Positions 38,521 through 50,476 of a stretch of DNA of 64,000 bases are shown in pieces. Within the stretch, counting starts at the first letter, position 1. Each line of letters opens with the position of its first letter. Where the stretch lies: assembly GCF_963583255.1 (NCBI RefSeq), contig NC_084812.1:25463565-25527564 (forward strand), read 5' to 3'. A program made the translations under genes and the position numbers. The DNA comes from Pyrus communis (taxonomy: Eukaryota; Streptophyta; Magnoliopsida; Rosales; Rosaceae). The notes beneath the pieces are model-generated. The model did not search any database. It saw only the letters and a list, made by a program, of their open reading frames with translations, and was not told where the DNA came from.

Positions 38521-38917
38521 GCAATTCTCTAAAAGTACATTGTAAATCTATATTTGCATATTGTCATTTTAAGCTCTTTTAAAGTATTTTATTTTAAAAC
38601 AAGTAGTGGAGTATTTTGGTGGTTTAATTTTTAATCCACTGTGTTTAAGAAGTTCAAATTGTCTTCTTTATCGAAGTGTAAGTTAAAATAATAATATTGC
38701 TTGTACTAAAACAAATATTTTCTTTCTAAATGCCCTCAAGTGACTAAGTTTAATGAGTCATCTAACTTTTTGTCGGAAAACTAAATATTTTATAATTTAA
38801 CCCTTCTACAATTTGTGGACCAAAATGATATTAGTTCAATTCTTTGTTCGACCTTATAAACTTACATGTCTGTTTCATCAGTCAAATTTTTATTTATAGA
38901 AAATTGTTATTAGTGTT

Positions 38918-41332
38918 GACACATTACGACTCCGATATTTCTAAATATCAGGTTCGATACGCGTTAGCCGACACCCGAGGGTGACGAAGCTATTTTAAAC
39001 ATGCATACAATTAAAATATGTAATTAGAAAGAAATGCATTAATGCAAAATCGTGTTCAGAGCATACAACTAATTAAGAATAATGTGAGAGAATTATAAAG
39101 ATACGAACAAATAAATGGGTCCTAAACAGAGAAGACTCAAAGATACCTATGCGGAAGTGCCTTGACACCAGGATCAGATGCCTCGATTCTAACTCCTGAA
39201 GGGGGCGCAAAACAAAGGGTGAGTGGACTAAATTTTATAATACTAATACTATAATAATAAGAAAACCATTTTATTTATAAACATACTAACCCCTTGTTTT
39301 GAAAACACATATAGTACTACATAGTAGGTTTGTTGAAAACTCTAACGTGCCATGAAAAACGTTCATAAAACAAGTACGTGTAAAATAGTGCTCAGTAATG
39401 GGAATATTGCCGCCCAAAGACAAAACCCATGAATCTCATAAATCGAAACAATAGTATGGTCAACTAGAGGTATCATAGTCGCCCGAAGGCAGTACCTGTC
39501 CATCACCCGAAGGTGAAGCTGTATAAAATATAACATCACACATCAACACTAGCCGTGGCTAGTGAAGCTGTCCGACATTGGTTTCGCCAGTGAAGCTGAT
39601 GGTATGTCATAAATATCTTTAACTGTGTCATATGGCCATAAATGTCTACATACTTGTGTTGTGTGGATGTGTTGTATGATAACCCACTAGATAAGCACTG
39701 AAAACATATTTCAAAAACTCGTATTAAAATGTCGGAGCTCAAAAATTCAAAACCTCATTTCATAAACCATGATAAATCATATTCGTAAATCCATAGAATT
39801 TCATTTACGAAAATCGAATAACTCTTAACCTTTAATGAAACGTAACTTCGATAAATCATAAATATTTCATAAAAGCAATTTACATAAATCATAAATCCTC
39901 TGTAAACCATAATTATAGAAATCTGTAAAATATAATATAAAACGTATTCAATTCATGAAATATGAAATGCATGCAAGCCTAATATTTTATAAAAACATGC
40001 AATTCGAGAAGGGGTCCACTCACAAATATTCTATTGCCCGGGTTTGGCACATCGAAAACCTAAAAGGGGACCTCGGGTTCCCCCACTTGCCGCCGTACGA
40101 GTCGAGATGGGTCGCTAGAAAATTCGCTAAAAATTCGCTGGCACTACAATACCTCCGGCGAATGCGCGTGTGCCCTACACGCTGGCCATGACGCGCACCC
40201 ACTCGTGGCCCACGCATTGACCCTGGAAACTAGGTATTGGGTTCGGATCGGGTCGGGTTGGATTTGGGCTTTGGGTTGCTGGGTTGGGCCGATTGTTAGA
40301 TTAGGTCTGGGTTGCTGGGTTGGATCTAGGTTAGGGTTAATGGGTTGGGCTGGTTTAGATTGCAGGTTAGGTTTAACCCGTTTGAACTCGCAAATTGATG
40401 GACCCAACGAAGGAGAACACTGGTTTCTGGGGATTTTAGCCGGGAAACCTCCCTGGCTTTGGTTGGCTTCAAATTTCAACTAAATTTAGTAACCCAATAT
40501 ATCAGATTGAAGCCTAAGAGACAAGGAATCGAAATATACCTTTGGTTTTCTCGACTGTGGCCAGAGAATGGCTCGAAAGCCGTCGAACCTCGCTAAAAAT
40601 CTGGAAAACGTTTCCCCAAGTTGTTTTCTGCATTAACTTACCTAAAGCTCGCGTGTATGCTCAAAATCGAGCTAGAAATATAAACTATAACTAAATAGAA
40701 TGACATGAGTCCTTACCAAGGCCAAAAAATAAGAGGGTACTGTTGGTCCTTGTCGACGATGGTAGGTGGTTTCTACTTTCTTGTGCAGCGTGCACAAATA
40801 AGAAGGAGAGATAGGGGAGATCAGAGAAAGACAAGGGCTAAAGGTGGCTGAGTTGGTGGTAGTGGTAGTGGGTGTATTGGTCGCTGGAGCTGCAAGGGGT
40901 AGGTGGTGGTGTGCTCGAAGAGAGGGAGAGAATGGTGAGAGGGATATAGTTTTCCGAGGAGAGAATGGAAAGAAGAGAGGGAAAAAGAGAGAGAGTTCTA
41001 GAGAGAGAGAATCAGGGAGGGAGGACACGTGGCAGAAAGAGAAGTCGGCTCACAAAACAACATACACTCAAAAATATATTTCTGGATGTAAAATTACTAT
41101 AATACCCCTACGATTCGAATTTCGTAAAAAGTTCATTGTAACTCCAATTTCAATTTCGTTTGTGCCCACGCGTCTGCAATGTCGAGTACTATAAGGATAC
41201 GCCAAGGAAACGAATCTTACGTGACACGACAAGGTGGTCAACAAAAGTCAACGTTTTTGCCTCGAAGGCATTTTCGTAAATTCACGCATTAAAATTATAA
41301 AAACCAAAATATTTGGGGACGGGTTGTTACAA
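38918..41332 (-). mobile_element. Non-coding TG...CA element, LTR-retrotransposon-derived (large non-autonomous?)
   Basis: On the minus strand it begins TGTAACAACCCGTCCCC, a start typical of plant LTRs, and ends GTGTCAACA about 2.4 kb later. It carries no recognisable gag or pol. The interior has a GGGTTGG-rich block (40230-40370) and several short CGAAGG-centred repeats (39470-39530). I did not find two LTRs or a target duplication, so it may be one LTR or a deletion derivative. Confidence 0.4.
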
Positions 41333-41649
41333 GTATTCTAAAAATTTCATTTTGAATTCAAATTTTTTATAATTAAAAGAAAATTAGATTTGTGAGAAAA
41401 TAAAATAAAATTTTTAGAGTGCTAATAACTGTTTTAGAATATGCTCCTTAGAGCTAGAATTGTAGAGTGTTCAAATTTTAAGTAAAAAAAGTAAATGACT
41501 AATTTTAATGCCAATTTTTTTCCGTTTGTTTGACATAGAAATGCGAGTCCTCGTTAGGAATTGGAAAAATAAATTAAAATGCCTATAAATCAGTTTCATT
41601 ATGAAAAGGATGGTTTCCTTCTATTATGTAATGGTAAAACACTGCTGGA

Positions 41650-42365
41650 TTCTTGGTTAGGGTTCGGCACGGATGAGTTTGATTCAGTTTGATACAAAAA
41701 ATATAACCGATCAAACTAATATTCAACGATTTGGTTTGATTTAGTTTTAACCAATATCACCACTGAAATCGAACCAAATCAAACCACTGCTAATTGGTTT
41801 GGTTCAATTTGGTTCGGTCTGGTTAAACTTATTTAACACATAAATAAAGAACGTTAAACATTTCAAGAGTTTTAATATTCTAAACGTCCACACATCTCAT
41901 GCACTCGATTGGATTGGAAGATTAAGTTTTTGGGAACATAAAAAGAAGTTAAATGGAAATAAGTTTTAATTAAATAAAATCGCATGCTAATAAACGATTT
42001 ATTAATTACCTTACATAAGCATAATATATATAAATCTCCTAATTGTGAATAGTCACCTCAACTTATAGTGTTGAGACTTGTAATGTGTACGGTAAGACCT
42101 CAAAATAAACACTAATAAGTTGACATGCGCAAAAAAATTGAATTAATAAAAAAATACATGATCGGTTCATTTTGATTTTGGTCTGTTTCTTTTTTTTTTT
42201 TTTTTGGTCAGAAAATTGATGAAATCAAACCAAACCAGAAGTAAATCGATTCAGTTAAGTTTTTAAGTTTTTTGACATTTTTCTTGATCAAAACCAAACC
42301 AAACCAACCAATATGTTTTCGGGTCGATCGATTTGTTTGGTTTGATGCCGACCCCTATTCTTGGT
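41650..42365. mobile_element. hAT-type MITE with perfect 8-bp target duplication
   Basis: TTCTTGGT at 41650-41657 and 42358-42365 flanks a 700-bp element. It begins TAGGGTTCGGC and ends GCCGACCCCTA, which are inverse of each other. Subterminal copies of GGTTTGGTTCAATTTGG and its complement recur on both sides. The 8-bp duplication and TAGGG ends are hallmarks of the hAT superfamily. It is non-coding. Confidence 0.92.
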
Positions 42366-42524
42366 ATTAAAAAGTTCTTTAACGATAGTGTTTCATATTA
42401 ATTCACATCAGAGCTTTATGTGCATTTCATGACAGATAGTTATTAGATATGGATTAGTTGGGTTTGAGTTTTGTTAAACATAAATAAAAAAATTACAAAA
42501 AGAAAAAAAAGAGTAATGTTACCC

Positions 42525-43165
42525 TTACTATTCTATTTGTACTATAATTTTATACAATCTTTAATAGAATCTTAGATGGATAGTCACATCATTTAAAATA
42601 ATCTAACATTTTATTTAATTGGAGGGAAAAAAAATAAAAAATAAAAAATAAAACTCTAGAACCTAGGTACGTGAAATTTGTTTGCTTTTGTCGTCCTCCT
42701 CATCCCTTCCCCCTCCTTCTTCCTTCCCATACCCTTCACATTCACCGTCTTCCCCATGAAGCTCTACTTGTTTTAGTTATTAAATTTCTCACCTCCACTT
42801 TGCCTATTCGTAGGAAGAATAGTGAATATCACTTTGCCTATTAGGTTTTTGATTTTTGTTTTGTTTCCATAATTCTTCTAATTGAATAGAAATTGTTACT
42901 TTGTAGTATGATATAGTAGTATTCATCTTCACTTGTAAGTGGAAGGTTTTATGTTTAATTCTCGTCAAAGATGAATTTGAATCACATTGTTATGGTTAAC
43001 CCATTATGAGGCTTATCTCACTTCTTTAATGTAGATAATATTGTTTGTTTAAAAAATAAATAAATAAAAATTCAACTTTTTTTAAATGATGTGACCGTCT
43101 ACGTCAAGTAACACTTAGAATAGTATACAATATAATACAAATATATGATAAAAATATAATTATTG
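42525..43165. mobile_element. Inverted-repeat element containing a SINE
   Basis: The left arm (about 42533-42600, TTTGTACTATAATTTTATAC ... GTCACATCATTTA) is repeated imperfectly in inverse at about 43083-43150. Between the arms lies the SINE of 42905-43060. The SINE therefore probably landed in an older MITE. Limits are approximate. Confidence 0.5.
42905..43060 (+). mobile_element. tRNA-derived SINE, copy 4
   Basis: It has the same blocks as the other three copies: CTTCACTTGTAAGTGGAAGG, a B-box changed to TTTAATTCTCG, and GTAGATAATATTGTTTGTT followed by an A-rich tail. Confidence 0.8.
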
Positions 43166-43336
43166 CAAAAAGAATGTAAAGAGTATTGCACCATGACATA
43201 TTTATTACATTGCGAAATAGTAAATCTAAAATGGTTTGTTTTGACTCACATTACACCCAGTTTATATTTTTCAGATTCTGTGCTGGTAGATTTAAACATA
43301 TAGTGAAGAATTGTAACAAGAATGTGATTGGGAAAA

Positions 43337-43667
43337 TAAAAATTAGGGTAAATTACATTTTCATACCTCAAGTTTGAGGCCTATTTTCAATTCTTTACAA
43401 CATCTTCAAAACATTTCACTTTCATACCTTAAGTACTATTTTATTTCAAAATAATACATCCGTTATATTTTTCATCTATAAATCCGTTAAGTGCTGACGT
43501 GGCTGCCAAATGTATGTTACGTGGCAAAAAAAAATTTTTAATTTTTTTTTTAAACCTGACTTTTCCCAAAAAAAAAAAAAAAAATTGAAACCCATCCCAT
43601 CTCCCCGCAACCACCCCACACATCCCTAAACCTGCAAAACGTGCAACGACAAGAAGAAGGAAGAAGG

Positions 43668-43700
<33 letters not shown>

Positions 43701-43773
43701 AGGAAACACAGATCCCATTACGCCACCCCACCCCCGGCCGAAACCCCATTTGAATCTTCAACGAGGAAAGAAC

Positions 43774-43811
<38 letters not shown>

Positions 43812-44141
43812 TACAAACACAGAACCAACCCCCCGGGGCGTCGAAGCCCCATCCCCTTCAGTCGTCATCATCTTCCCCCCATGTTTCCCATCTGTAACCC
43901 AGAAGAGAAGGGGAACAAAAAAAAAAAAAAAAAAAAAAAAAATCCATCCCATCTGCAACCCAGAAAAGAAGGGGAACCAGAAAAAAAAGAAGGAAAAACA
44001 AAAAAAACCCATCCCCCTTTCCCTGCAATCCAGATCCCGTCTTCCCAATGGTTGTGGATTTAAGGAGTGAGGTGTGTAGAGAAGATGAGAGGGTGGGTGC
44101 GAGGGTGTGTGTGGAGGAGGATGTGGAGGATGAAGATGGGG

Positions 44142-44172
<31 letters not shown>

Positions 44173-44533
44173 CTTCTTCTTCTTCTGGGGTGGGGGGTGG
44201 GGGGTGGGGGGGGGGGGGGGTGGGGGAAGGGAAGATAAAGTGGGGGTTGCGTTTTGTTTCTGGTTTTTTTTTTTAAAGAAGATTTAGGTTAAAAAAAAAA
44301 AATTAAAAATTTTTTTTTTTTGCCACATGGCACACATTTGGTAGCCACGTGACATATATGTAGCAGCCACGTCAGCACTTAACGGATCCATAGATGAAAA
44401 ATGTAACGGATGTATTATTTTGAAATAAAATAGTATTTAAGGTATGAAGGTGAAATGTTTTGAAGATGTTGTAAGAAATTGAAATAGATTCCAAACATGA
44501 GGTATGAAAATATAATTTACCTTAAAAATTAGG
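43337..44533. mobile_element. Long-inverted-repeat element inserted in the LINE, 11-bp flanking repeat
   Basis: TAAAAATTAGG occurs at 43337-43347 and 44523-44533. Between them the ends are inverse for about 185 bases (GTAAATTACATTTTCATACC ... GGTATGAAAATATAATTTAC, reaching GACGTGGCTGCC). Long ends and a duplication of about 9-11 bp suggest a Mutator-like non-autonomous element. The interior has several long A-runs in partly duplicated units (43664-44000) and a G-rich tract (44187-44226). The lysine-rich open frames inside are low-complexity artefacts. Confidence 0.8.
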
Positions 44534-45537
44534 AAAAATAAGTTGTTGCTGTAGTTCAAGAAAAAACTATGACTGCATCCCCTCTAACCTCGGATATTTT
44601 GAAGGAACAAAAATTAGACAGCACCTTTGCTTGTTACTTAGTGAGAACGAGATTTGTGGGCTCAGAAAGCTAGAGCAAATTGGCTTCAGATAGGAGATAA
44701 AAATACTAAATTCTTTCAAACGTTTGCTACTATAAGAAAGAAGAAAAATAAAATTCATAAAATAAAGGTTGAAAATGGTTTTTGCTGGTATGAAGGGCCT
44801 ATATGAGATTTTTGTGCAGGAGTTCAAACTGCGTTTTTCTTGTCAAACCAATATAATCAGGGTTATTAATGTCATACAACCTTGTATCATCAGTGACCAA
44901 AATGCATGGTTTTTAAAACCCATTTCAGATACCGAAATTTGGTAAGTTGTTAACAGCATTAGTGGTTTAAAAGCTCTTGATCCGGCTGATTTGCATGCAA
45001 GTTTTTATCAAGGTTATTGGCTTGTGGTAAATGTTTCGGTGATAGCTAATTAATCATACTAATATTGCCCTTATCTCAAAAGTGGAAATCCTGAGACTGC
45101 AAGTAACTTTCCGCCTATTAGTTTGTGTAATATGGGTTACAAAATTATCACTAAAATCATAATAAAACGTCTAAAGCCTTTATTTAAATTTGTATATCAT
45201 AGAACCAGGGGACTTTGCTCTTAGAAGGTCTATTCATGATAATATTCTTGTGGCTCATGAAATCTTCTCTAACTTTTAAGACTAAAAAGGGAGATTGGGA
45301 GATATGGCTCTAAAGTTATACTTACAAAAGGTCTAATTGGGATTTCATTGGGACTGTTTTGTTAAGATTTAGTTTCCATGAGAAATGGTCGAGGGAATGT
45401 ATAACTTCTACTTCTTTCTCTATCATTATTAATGGTACATCTCATAGTTATTTTTATCCAAAAAAAAAAAAAAGAGAATCAGACAAGGTGACCTACTTTC
45501 ACCATATATTTTGATCATCGGTATCGAAGCTTTCATT

Positions 45538-45730
45538 AGAGCAACTTCACCGGGACACTTAGCCCGATGGACCCGCGACTTCACCAACCCAATAGCTAAA
45601 GCTGCAAGCTCCAGCCCAGAGGACGATTGGGCAGGCCCCGGGGGGGGGGGGGGAGTGAGAGGCTCGGCTCAAATCGGTGGCTCGAAAGCCCGAAGGCAAC
45701 TCACTATTGAATAGCCTCTAGTGAACAATA
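45538..45730. mobile_element. GC-rich insertion in the LINE reverse transcriptase region
   Basis: LINE coding similarity stops after IIGIEAFIRA and resumes at about 45735 (MVTKNHACLLTSPLGFKVS). The intervening ~190 bases are much richer in G and C, begin TTAGAGCAACTTCACCGG and include a run of about 12 G. The start matches that of the block at 34774, suggesting one MITE family. Confidence 0.55.
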
Positions 45731-47186
45731 ACATCTAAATTCTCTAAATATGGTGACTAAAAATCATGCTTGTCTACTCACTTCTCCCCTTGGTTTTAAA
45801 GTTTCCATTTTGGTGTTTGTGGATGATTGTCTAACTTTACCAATGCTTCTTCTAGGGCTGCAAGGAATATTTTGGAGGTGCTAAATGATTTTGCAAGAGC
45901 AAAAGATAAATTTTCACAAATCCTCGTTTTTCTCAAATAATACCTCTATCCAAACAAGGATTGAAATTACAAACATTCTTCAAATTCAGCATAAAACTAT
46001 AATTGGAAAATATTTGAGTATTCTAATATTGTGTTTTGGAAAAACCCTATAAATAAAAAAGAACTAAGGGTCAAGAATAAGTTAGCTGGTTGGAAGGGTA
46101 ATACTCTTTCTAAGGTAAGTGTGGTTACTCTTATCAAAGCAAATATTTTTGGAATACCTAATTATGTTATGTCCTACTAGTCTTCATAGTAGCCTAAACG
46201 AGGAGTGCATGAATTTTTTCTGGGGTAGTGACACTAATAAGGTTTGTTCAAGTAAGGCTACAAGGGGTTTGGGTATTCGTAGATTGGATCATATTAATAA
46301 TGCTAGCCCGGCTAATTTAGGTTGGAAAATTCTTGAGAAACCTAACAACTGGTGGGTTCAAATTGTGAAACAAAAATACTTGAGGCATGAAGATTTCTTA
46401 CAGTCTAGTGTGAGGTAAAATCATTCCTTAGCTTGGAAAGGCATCCTTAGTAGTAGAGATTTGATTCACAAAGGAATGAGGTTGATAGTGGAAGATGGTA
46501 AAGATATCCTTTTTTGGACCCATAACCGGTTTTTCCTTTTCCTTTTTTCCATCTTATCCCGAAGTTGATGGACAAAATTTGAATTGGAACTTGAAAGTGA
46601 ATTAATGATTTCATTGACGGGAAAAATTGGGTGAAAGATAAGTTGGCTAATGTTCTCGAGCATAATATAGTGAATAAAATTTGTAGCATTCCTCTTCCTT
46701 TACAACAAGTGCAAAGTTCATTTGGGGTTAGTCAATAGTGGGGAATTCACGATCAAATCTGCTACTTGGTTGCAAAACGACCATTTGCAGATGCCCGACG
46801 GGTAGAAGGTGTTAAATAAAATGAGGAAACTAATTATCCCACAAAAAATAAAACTTTTCAGTTGGCTTTTTATCAAGAAAAAAAACTAAAAAACAAGGAG
46901 TAGGTTGAAGAAATTTATTCCAAACACTCATAATTTCTGTGTCTTATGTGGTCAAATTGATGAAGACCAAGTTCATTTATTTTTTAAGTGCAGCTTTGTT
47001 ACTGAGGTTTGTAGGCTTCTGCCTGATTTAGTACCAACAAATCATTTAAGTAGTCATTTGTGTTTCCTTGATAGCTGGATTCTGTCCCTAATGAGGATTC
47101 TAATAAACTATCCAAGCTAATAAAATCTTGCTAATTTGTTGGCAAATTTGGAACTTTATAAATAGTGCAGTTTCCAAGAAGGCTAA

Positions 47187-48018
47187 CTTCAACCCATGGC
47201 CTAAAATCTATAATTCCCCTTCTATTCTCCTCCCAATCCATTCCAACCCAAGTTCTAATTTGGACCTAAAACCTAAAACCTAAAAAAAAAAGTCAGATTT
47301 AGCTCAGGATTTAGGCCAAGATTGGTGGTGGACCCCCACCCACATGAGTGTGTTTCCCTCTTGTCTATCAATAAAATTGAGCTCAACGGCTCACATTCAA
47401 ATGGGTTATTGGTTTTCCAATGGTCCACATTTAATTTAGTTAATATTTTTGTTTTATATTTATCAATCTATTGAATCCAATGACTGAGATCGAATATAAT
47501 CAAATCTAACGGTAAAAAAGAGATCTAACAACCTAAATTTAAATTCAACGGTTAAAAAAATTATTAACTAAAAATTCACCCAAAAACTCTATAAATACCT
47601 ATATATTTGTTGAAAAACATCCACACAAAACTCACTTTTCTCCTACAATTCTTCCAATTTTTCTTTCTACCATCTTCCAAAACCATGTGTTTGCTCATGT
47701 GTCTTGTGTTTATACATCTCTATCATGTCTTTCATATTCTTCTATAGTGTTTCATGAGTTTCATGTGTTAGTTCAGTGATTTTTCAATATTTATCAGAAT
47801 CTAAATATTTTTAGGTTAAAATATTCATAAAATTAATTTAGGATCGTCTACATAATTTTTTTTTAAAGTTAATTTAAAAAAAAAAGAGCCTAAATTCATT
47901 CTTTAATAATTTGGGACTAAAATTTTAGGTTATAAGGGTTGGAGCAGAAAAATTATTTTTGGGTTAAAACTTAAATTTTCTGGGCTAAAAATGATAGGTT
48001 TTAGGCCAAGGGTTGAAG
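47187..48018. mobile_element. MITE-like element with inverted ends nested in the LINE
   Basis: CTTCAACCCATGGCCTAAAA at the left end is matched in inverse by TTTTAGGCCAAGGGTTGAAG at the right. Matching continues inward imperfectly. It is 832 bp, AT-rich and non-coding. It sits between the LINE zf-RVT and RNase H parts. No clear target duplication was found. Confidence 0.7.
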
Positions 48019-48136
48019 ATGGTCTAAAGGTTCCCTCCTTGGCTGCTGCTATTGGTTTGGAATTCTCTTTTAATTGCAGACAATAAAGACGCAAAAGAAA
48101 GGGGCTGAATGAGGTCATCAAATGGGGAAAAAAATG

Positions 48137-48332
48137 CTCACGGATCCTTTTTCACGGGATAGAATCCCGTGATCGTGACCGTTTATCGTACATCGTGTTG
48201 TTAGAAATCATTTTAAAATTTAAAATTTAAAATTAAATATAAATAGTACCTAACGAAAACTGACCGCACGATGTACGATAAACGATCACGATCACGGGAT
48301 CCTTAAGATCCCTAGGAAAATGATCCAGCGAG
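48137..48332. mobile_element. Palindromic MITE, second member of the family at 2127-2344
   Basis: Inverted arms (GTGATCGTGACCGTTTATCG and its inverse CGATAAACGATCACGATCAC) surround an AT-rich core. The core (TACATCGTG ... AATAGTACC, ACGAAAACTGACCGCACGATGTACG) matches the element at 2127-2344. It interrupts the LINE just before RNase H. ATGCT occurs at both sides, but I could not establish a full target duplication. Confidence 0.75.
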
Positions 48333-48939
48333 GATGCTTTTCCATCAAATGGCACCCCCTGATCCGGCTTTTGTCAAGATAAATTTTGATGGTTGGGTTT
48401 TGTGATTCTTGATGAAAATGGTTGCCCCCTCATTTCTGGTGCCTGATCCCATGGTGAATTTACGATATGGGTGGTTGAAGCTTTAGCCCTTAGAGATGCC
48501 TTCAATTTCGCAAGGCAAAAAGGATTCTAAAAATTCATTGTAGAAGGTGACTCAAAGTTGATTATTTAAGTTGTGGAGCGTAAATGTGGTACCCTTTGGA
48601 GAATTAGAGATATAATTAAGGAAATCCAATGGTTGGCTTCCTTCTTTTAATGTGTGACCTGGAAACATATTTTTTGTGAAGTAAATTTTGTGGCTGATGT
48701 AGTCACTGATATGGGCTTATCCCTTGTTATTTGATTGTGTTGGCATTGGATATTTTGGGGGTTTCTCCCTTTAATCAAATTTCATTTTTGAGCAAAAAAA
48801 AAAAAAAAAAAAAAAAGAAAAAAAAAAGAATGATTTTGATACAGTTTCTCACCTCATACACACATCCTTAGTTTTGTAGTCGTTAGATTGAACAATTAAA
48901 GTAAAATTAATGTGTTAATGCTCAAAATTGGGAGATCGA

Positions 48940-49260
48940 CAAATACCAGTGAGGTCAACCTTGGATGGCCTCGGGGTAAGGACTTTAAGTAATTGACACC
49001 AAGATTTAAGTGGTTTCACATTTAAAACTGGGTTACGGCCACTGTAGCACTTCAGATATATCTAATGTAGGTTACAAGAAGTGTTTGGTAATAGCATTAT
49101 ATTTCTCTTTCTTTATGGGTCCGACCCTCATAAGAGGTACTTGTCCCTCTTTATTTATGCCTTCAATGAGCTCAAAAGTCTTGGCTCTCAGGTACTCTAT
49201 CGTTCCTGCATTAAATGAACTGAACACACAGACCTGACCTAGTGGACGTTCCCCCCATCA
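48940..49260. repeat. Unclassified repeat-like block
   Basis: GGTCAACCTTGGATGGCC, AAGATTTAAGTGGTTTCAC and GGGTCCGACCCTCATAAGAGG have the look of a plant LTR or leader fragment rather than unique DNA. No partner copy is present in the window, so this is weakly supported. Confidence 0.3.
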
Positions 49261-49374
49261 TCCAGTCGACACATGGGGGTGAAGTGTCATTCGTTCAAGG
49301 CTAATTACAAGGTTTTATTTGCCAACATAGACGCTTGGTGTGATAACACAGACCTTACTCTTGTTGTTGGCCAA

Positions 49375-49490
49375 TACGTGGCTTAGAGTTGATGCCCTAG
49401 TGATTAGGGTCTTCTTCTACGACCCAGACATCCCAAATTCAATTTCTCCCCCTTCCACTAATGTAGAATATCGCTTTTACTAAATAAAGG
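49375..49490 (+). mobile_element. SINE-like fragment, different family
   Basis: GATGCCCTAGTGATTAGGG resembles an A-box region, and TAATGTAGAATATCGCTTTTACTAAA resembles the 3' end of plant SINEs. The expected B-box is changed to CCCAAATTCAATTTC. Moderately decayed. Confidence 0.45.
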
Positions 49491-49726
49491 AGGCACAATG
49501 ACTATGAACCAACAAAAATAGTTTTTTTTTAATTTTTATTTTTTAATAATATTATTAAAATTGTAGTAATTAATGCTAAAAGCCATTAGGAGCTATCTTC
49601 TACTTTCTCAGATATAAGAGTTTTTAGAGGAGCATAATAGAGAGTATGATTAGAGATGAATTTTTCTAAGTTCTCACTATATTATTTTAGGCATGTGCTC
49701 ATTTTTTTTATGTCGAAAGATGTGCA

Positions 49727-49728
<2 letters not shown>

Positions 49729-49770
<42 letters not shown>
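49729..49770. repeat. (TA)n microsatellite
   Basis: About 20 TA dinucleotides followed by a T-run. Confidence 0.95.
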
Positions 49771-49779
<9 letters not shown>

Positions 49780-50265
49780 TTTTTGTCAAAAGATGTGTGC
49801 TCATTAAGGGAGCCTATTGGAAATGCTCTTAGTGGTGGTGTCTTATTAAAAAAATTCCGAAATATATGTGTGTTTTATTGATTATGTGGAAAGTTATGCA
49901 TGTATATGAAGCGATACATGGACGTCAAACAAGTAAAAAGCTTGTGTCAGTTCTTATTTTTGGTTATTAAGGGCCTAATATATATGTTTGGTTAATTGAG
50001 CATTCGAAATTTCTTTTCAAGCCCTTTTATGATAAATTGATAATATTTCATCCTTATATGCATGTTTATTCTAGCATACGTCTAAAGAGCGTTGAATTAT
50101 TTAAACTTTTTGACTAAATAAGAAAAAAAAATATTCACCTTCTATTGCTTGGTGTACTGCCATACATCAAACTATGATAGAATGCTCGCGACTACTATAT
50201 TACCTCAGGAAAGCGGAGTAGGTTAGAAAACATAAATTAAAAGTGACAATTGACAACCATAGAAT

Positions 50266-50473
50266 TGTTGTCGTCTATATTTAATTGACAAGGAAAGGGG
50301 GCCGGCGGTACAAAGAGAGATGTGTTTGTAGGGTTGTGTAGGTTGTTGTTATTCCCCCTACTCAGTGCCTTTATTTATAGTAATAAGATAGAGAAGAAAT
50401 CCTTCTCCTCTAAGGAAAAAATGCTCCTAATCATAGGAAAAAGAGTACATTAAGATCAAGTAAGTATACTTCA
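50266..50473 (-). repeat. 3' LTR of the copia element
   Basis: Reads TGTTG...TTCA on the + strand. It shares AAGGGGGCCGGC, GAGATGTGTTTGTAGGG and TTTATTTATAGTAATAAGA with 56681-56870. Its right limit is set by the purine tract (minus strand) and is approximate. Confidence 0.8.
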
Positions 50474-50476
50474 TGA

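Larger units (their letters stand above)
43180..48830 (+). mobile_element. Degenerate LINE (plant L1-type, with RNase H), interrupted by nested insertions
   Basis: Remnants appear in order. A zinc-knuckle-like FCAGRFKHIVKNC is at 43270-43312. ORF2 pieces follow: WAQKARANWLQIGDKNTKFF at about 44659-44718, PISLCNMGYKIITK near 45113-45157, RQGDLLSPYILII near 45481-45522, and FVDD near 45819. Then come GLGIRRLDHINNASPANLGWK (46270-46335), a zf-RVT domain CVLCGQIDEDQVHLFFKC (46938-46991) and RNase H PPDPAFVKINFDG (48357-48395). It ends in an A-run at about 48796-48829. Stops and frameshifts are many, so it is dead. At least four insertions split it. Confidence 0.85.

Noticed and set aside
43641..44070. 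Open frames of 106-140 codons very rich in lysine
   Set aside because: They are translations of poly-A runs inside a transposable element, with no other composition or motif.
47264..47290. Interstitial telomere repeat (CCTAAAA units)
   Set aside because: Only three imperfect units, and the plant telomere unit is CCCTAAA; it is part of the MITE arm.
49010..49237. 75-codon frame in the repeat-like block
   Set aside because: No family resemblance; the DNA looks like a repeat fragment.
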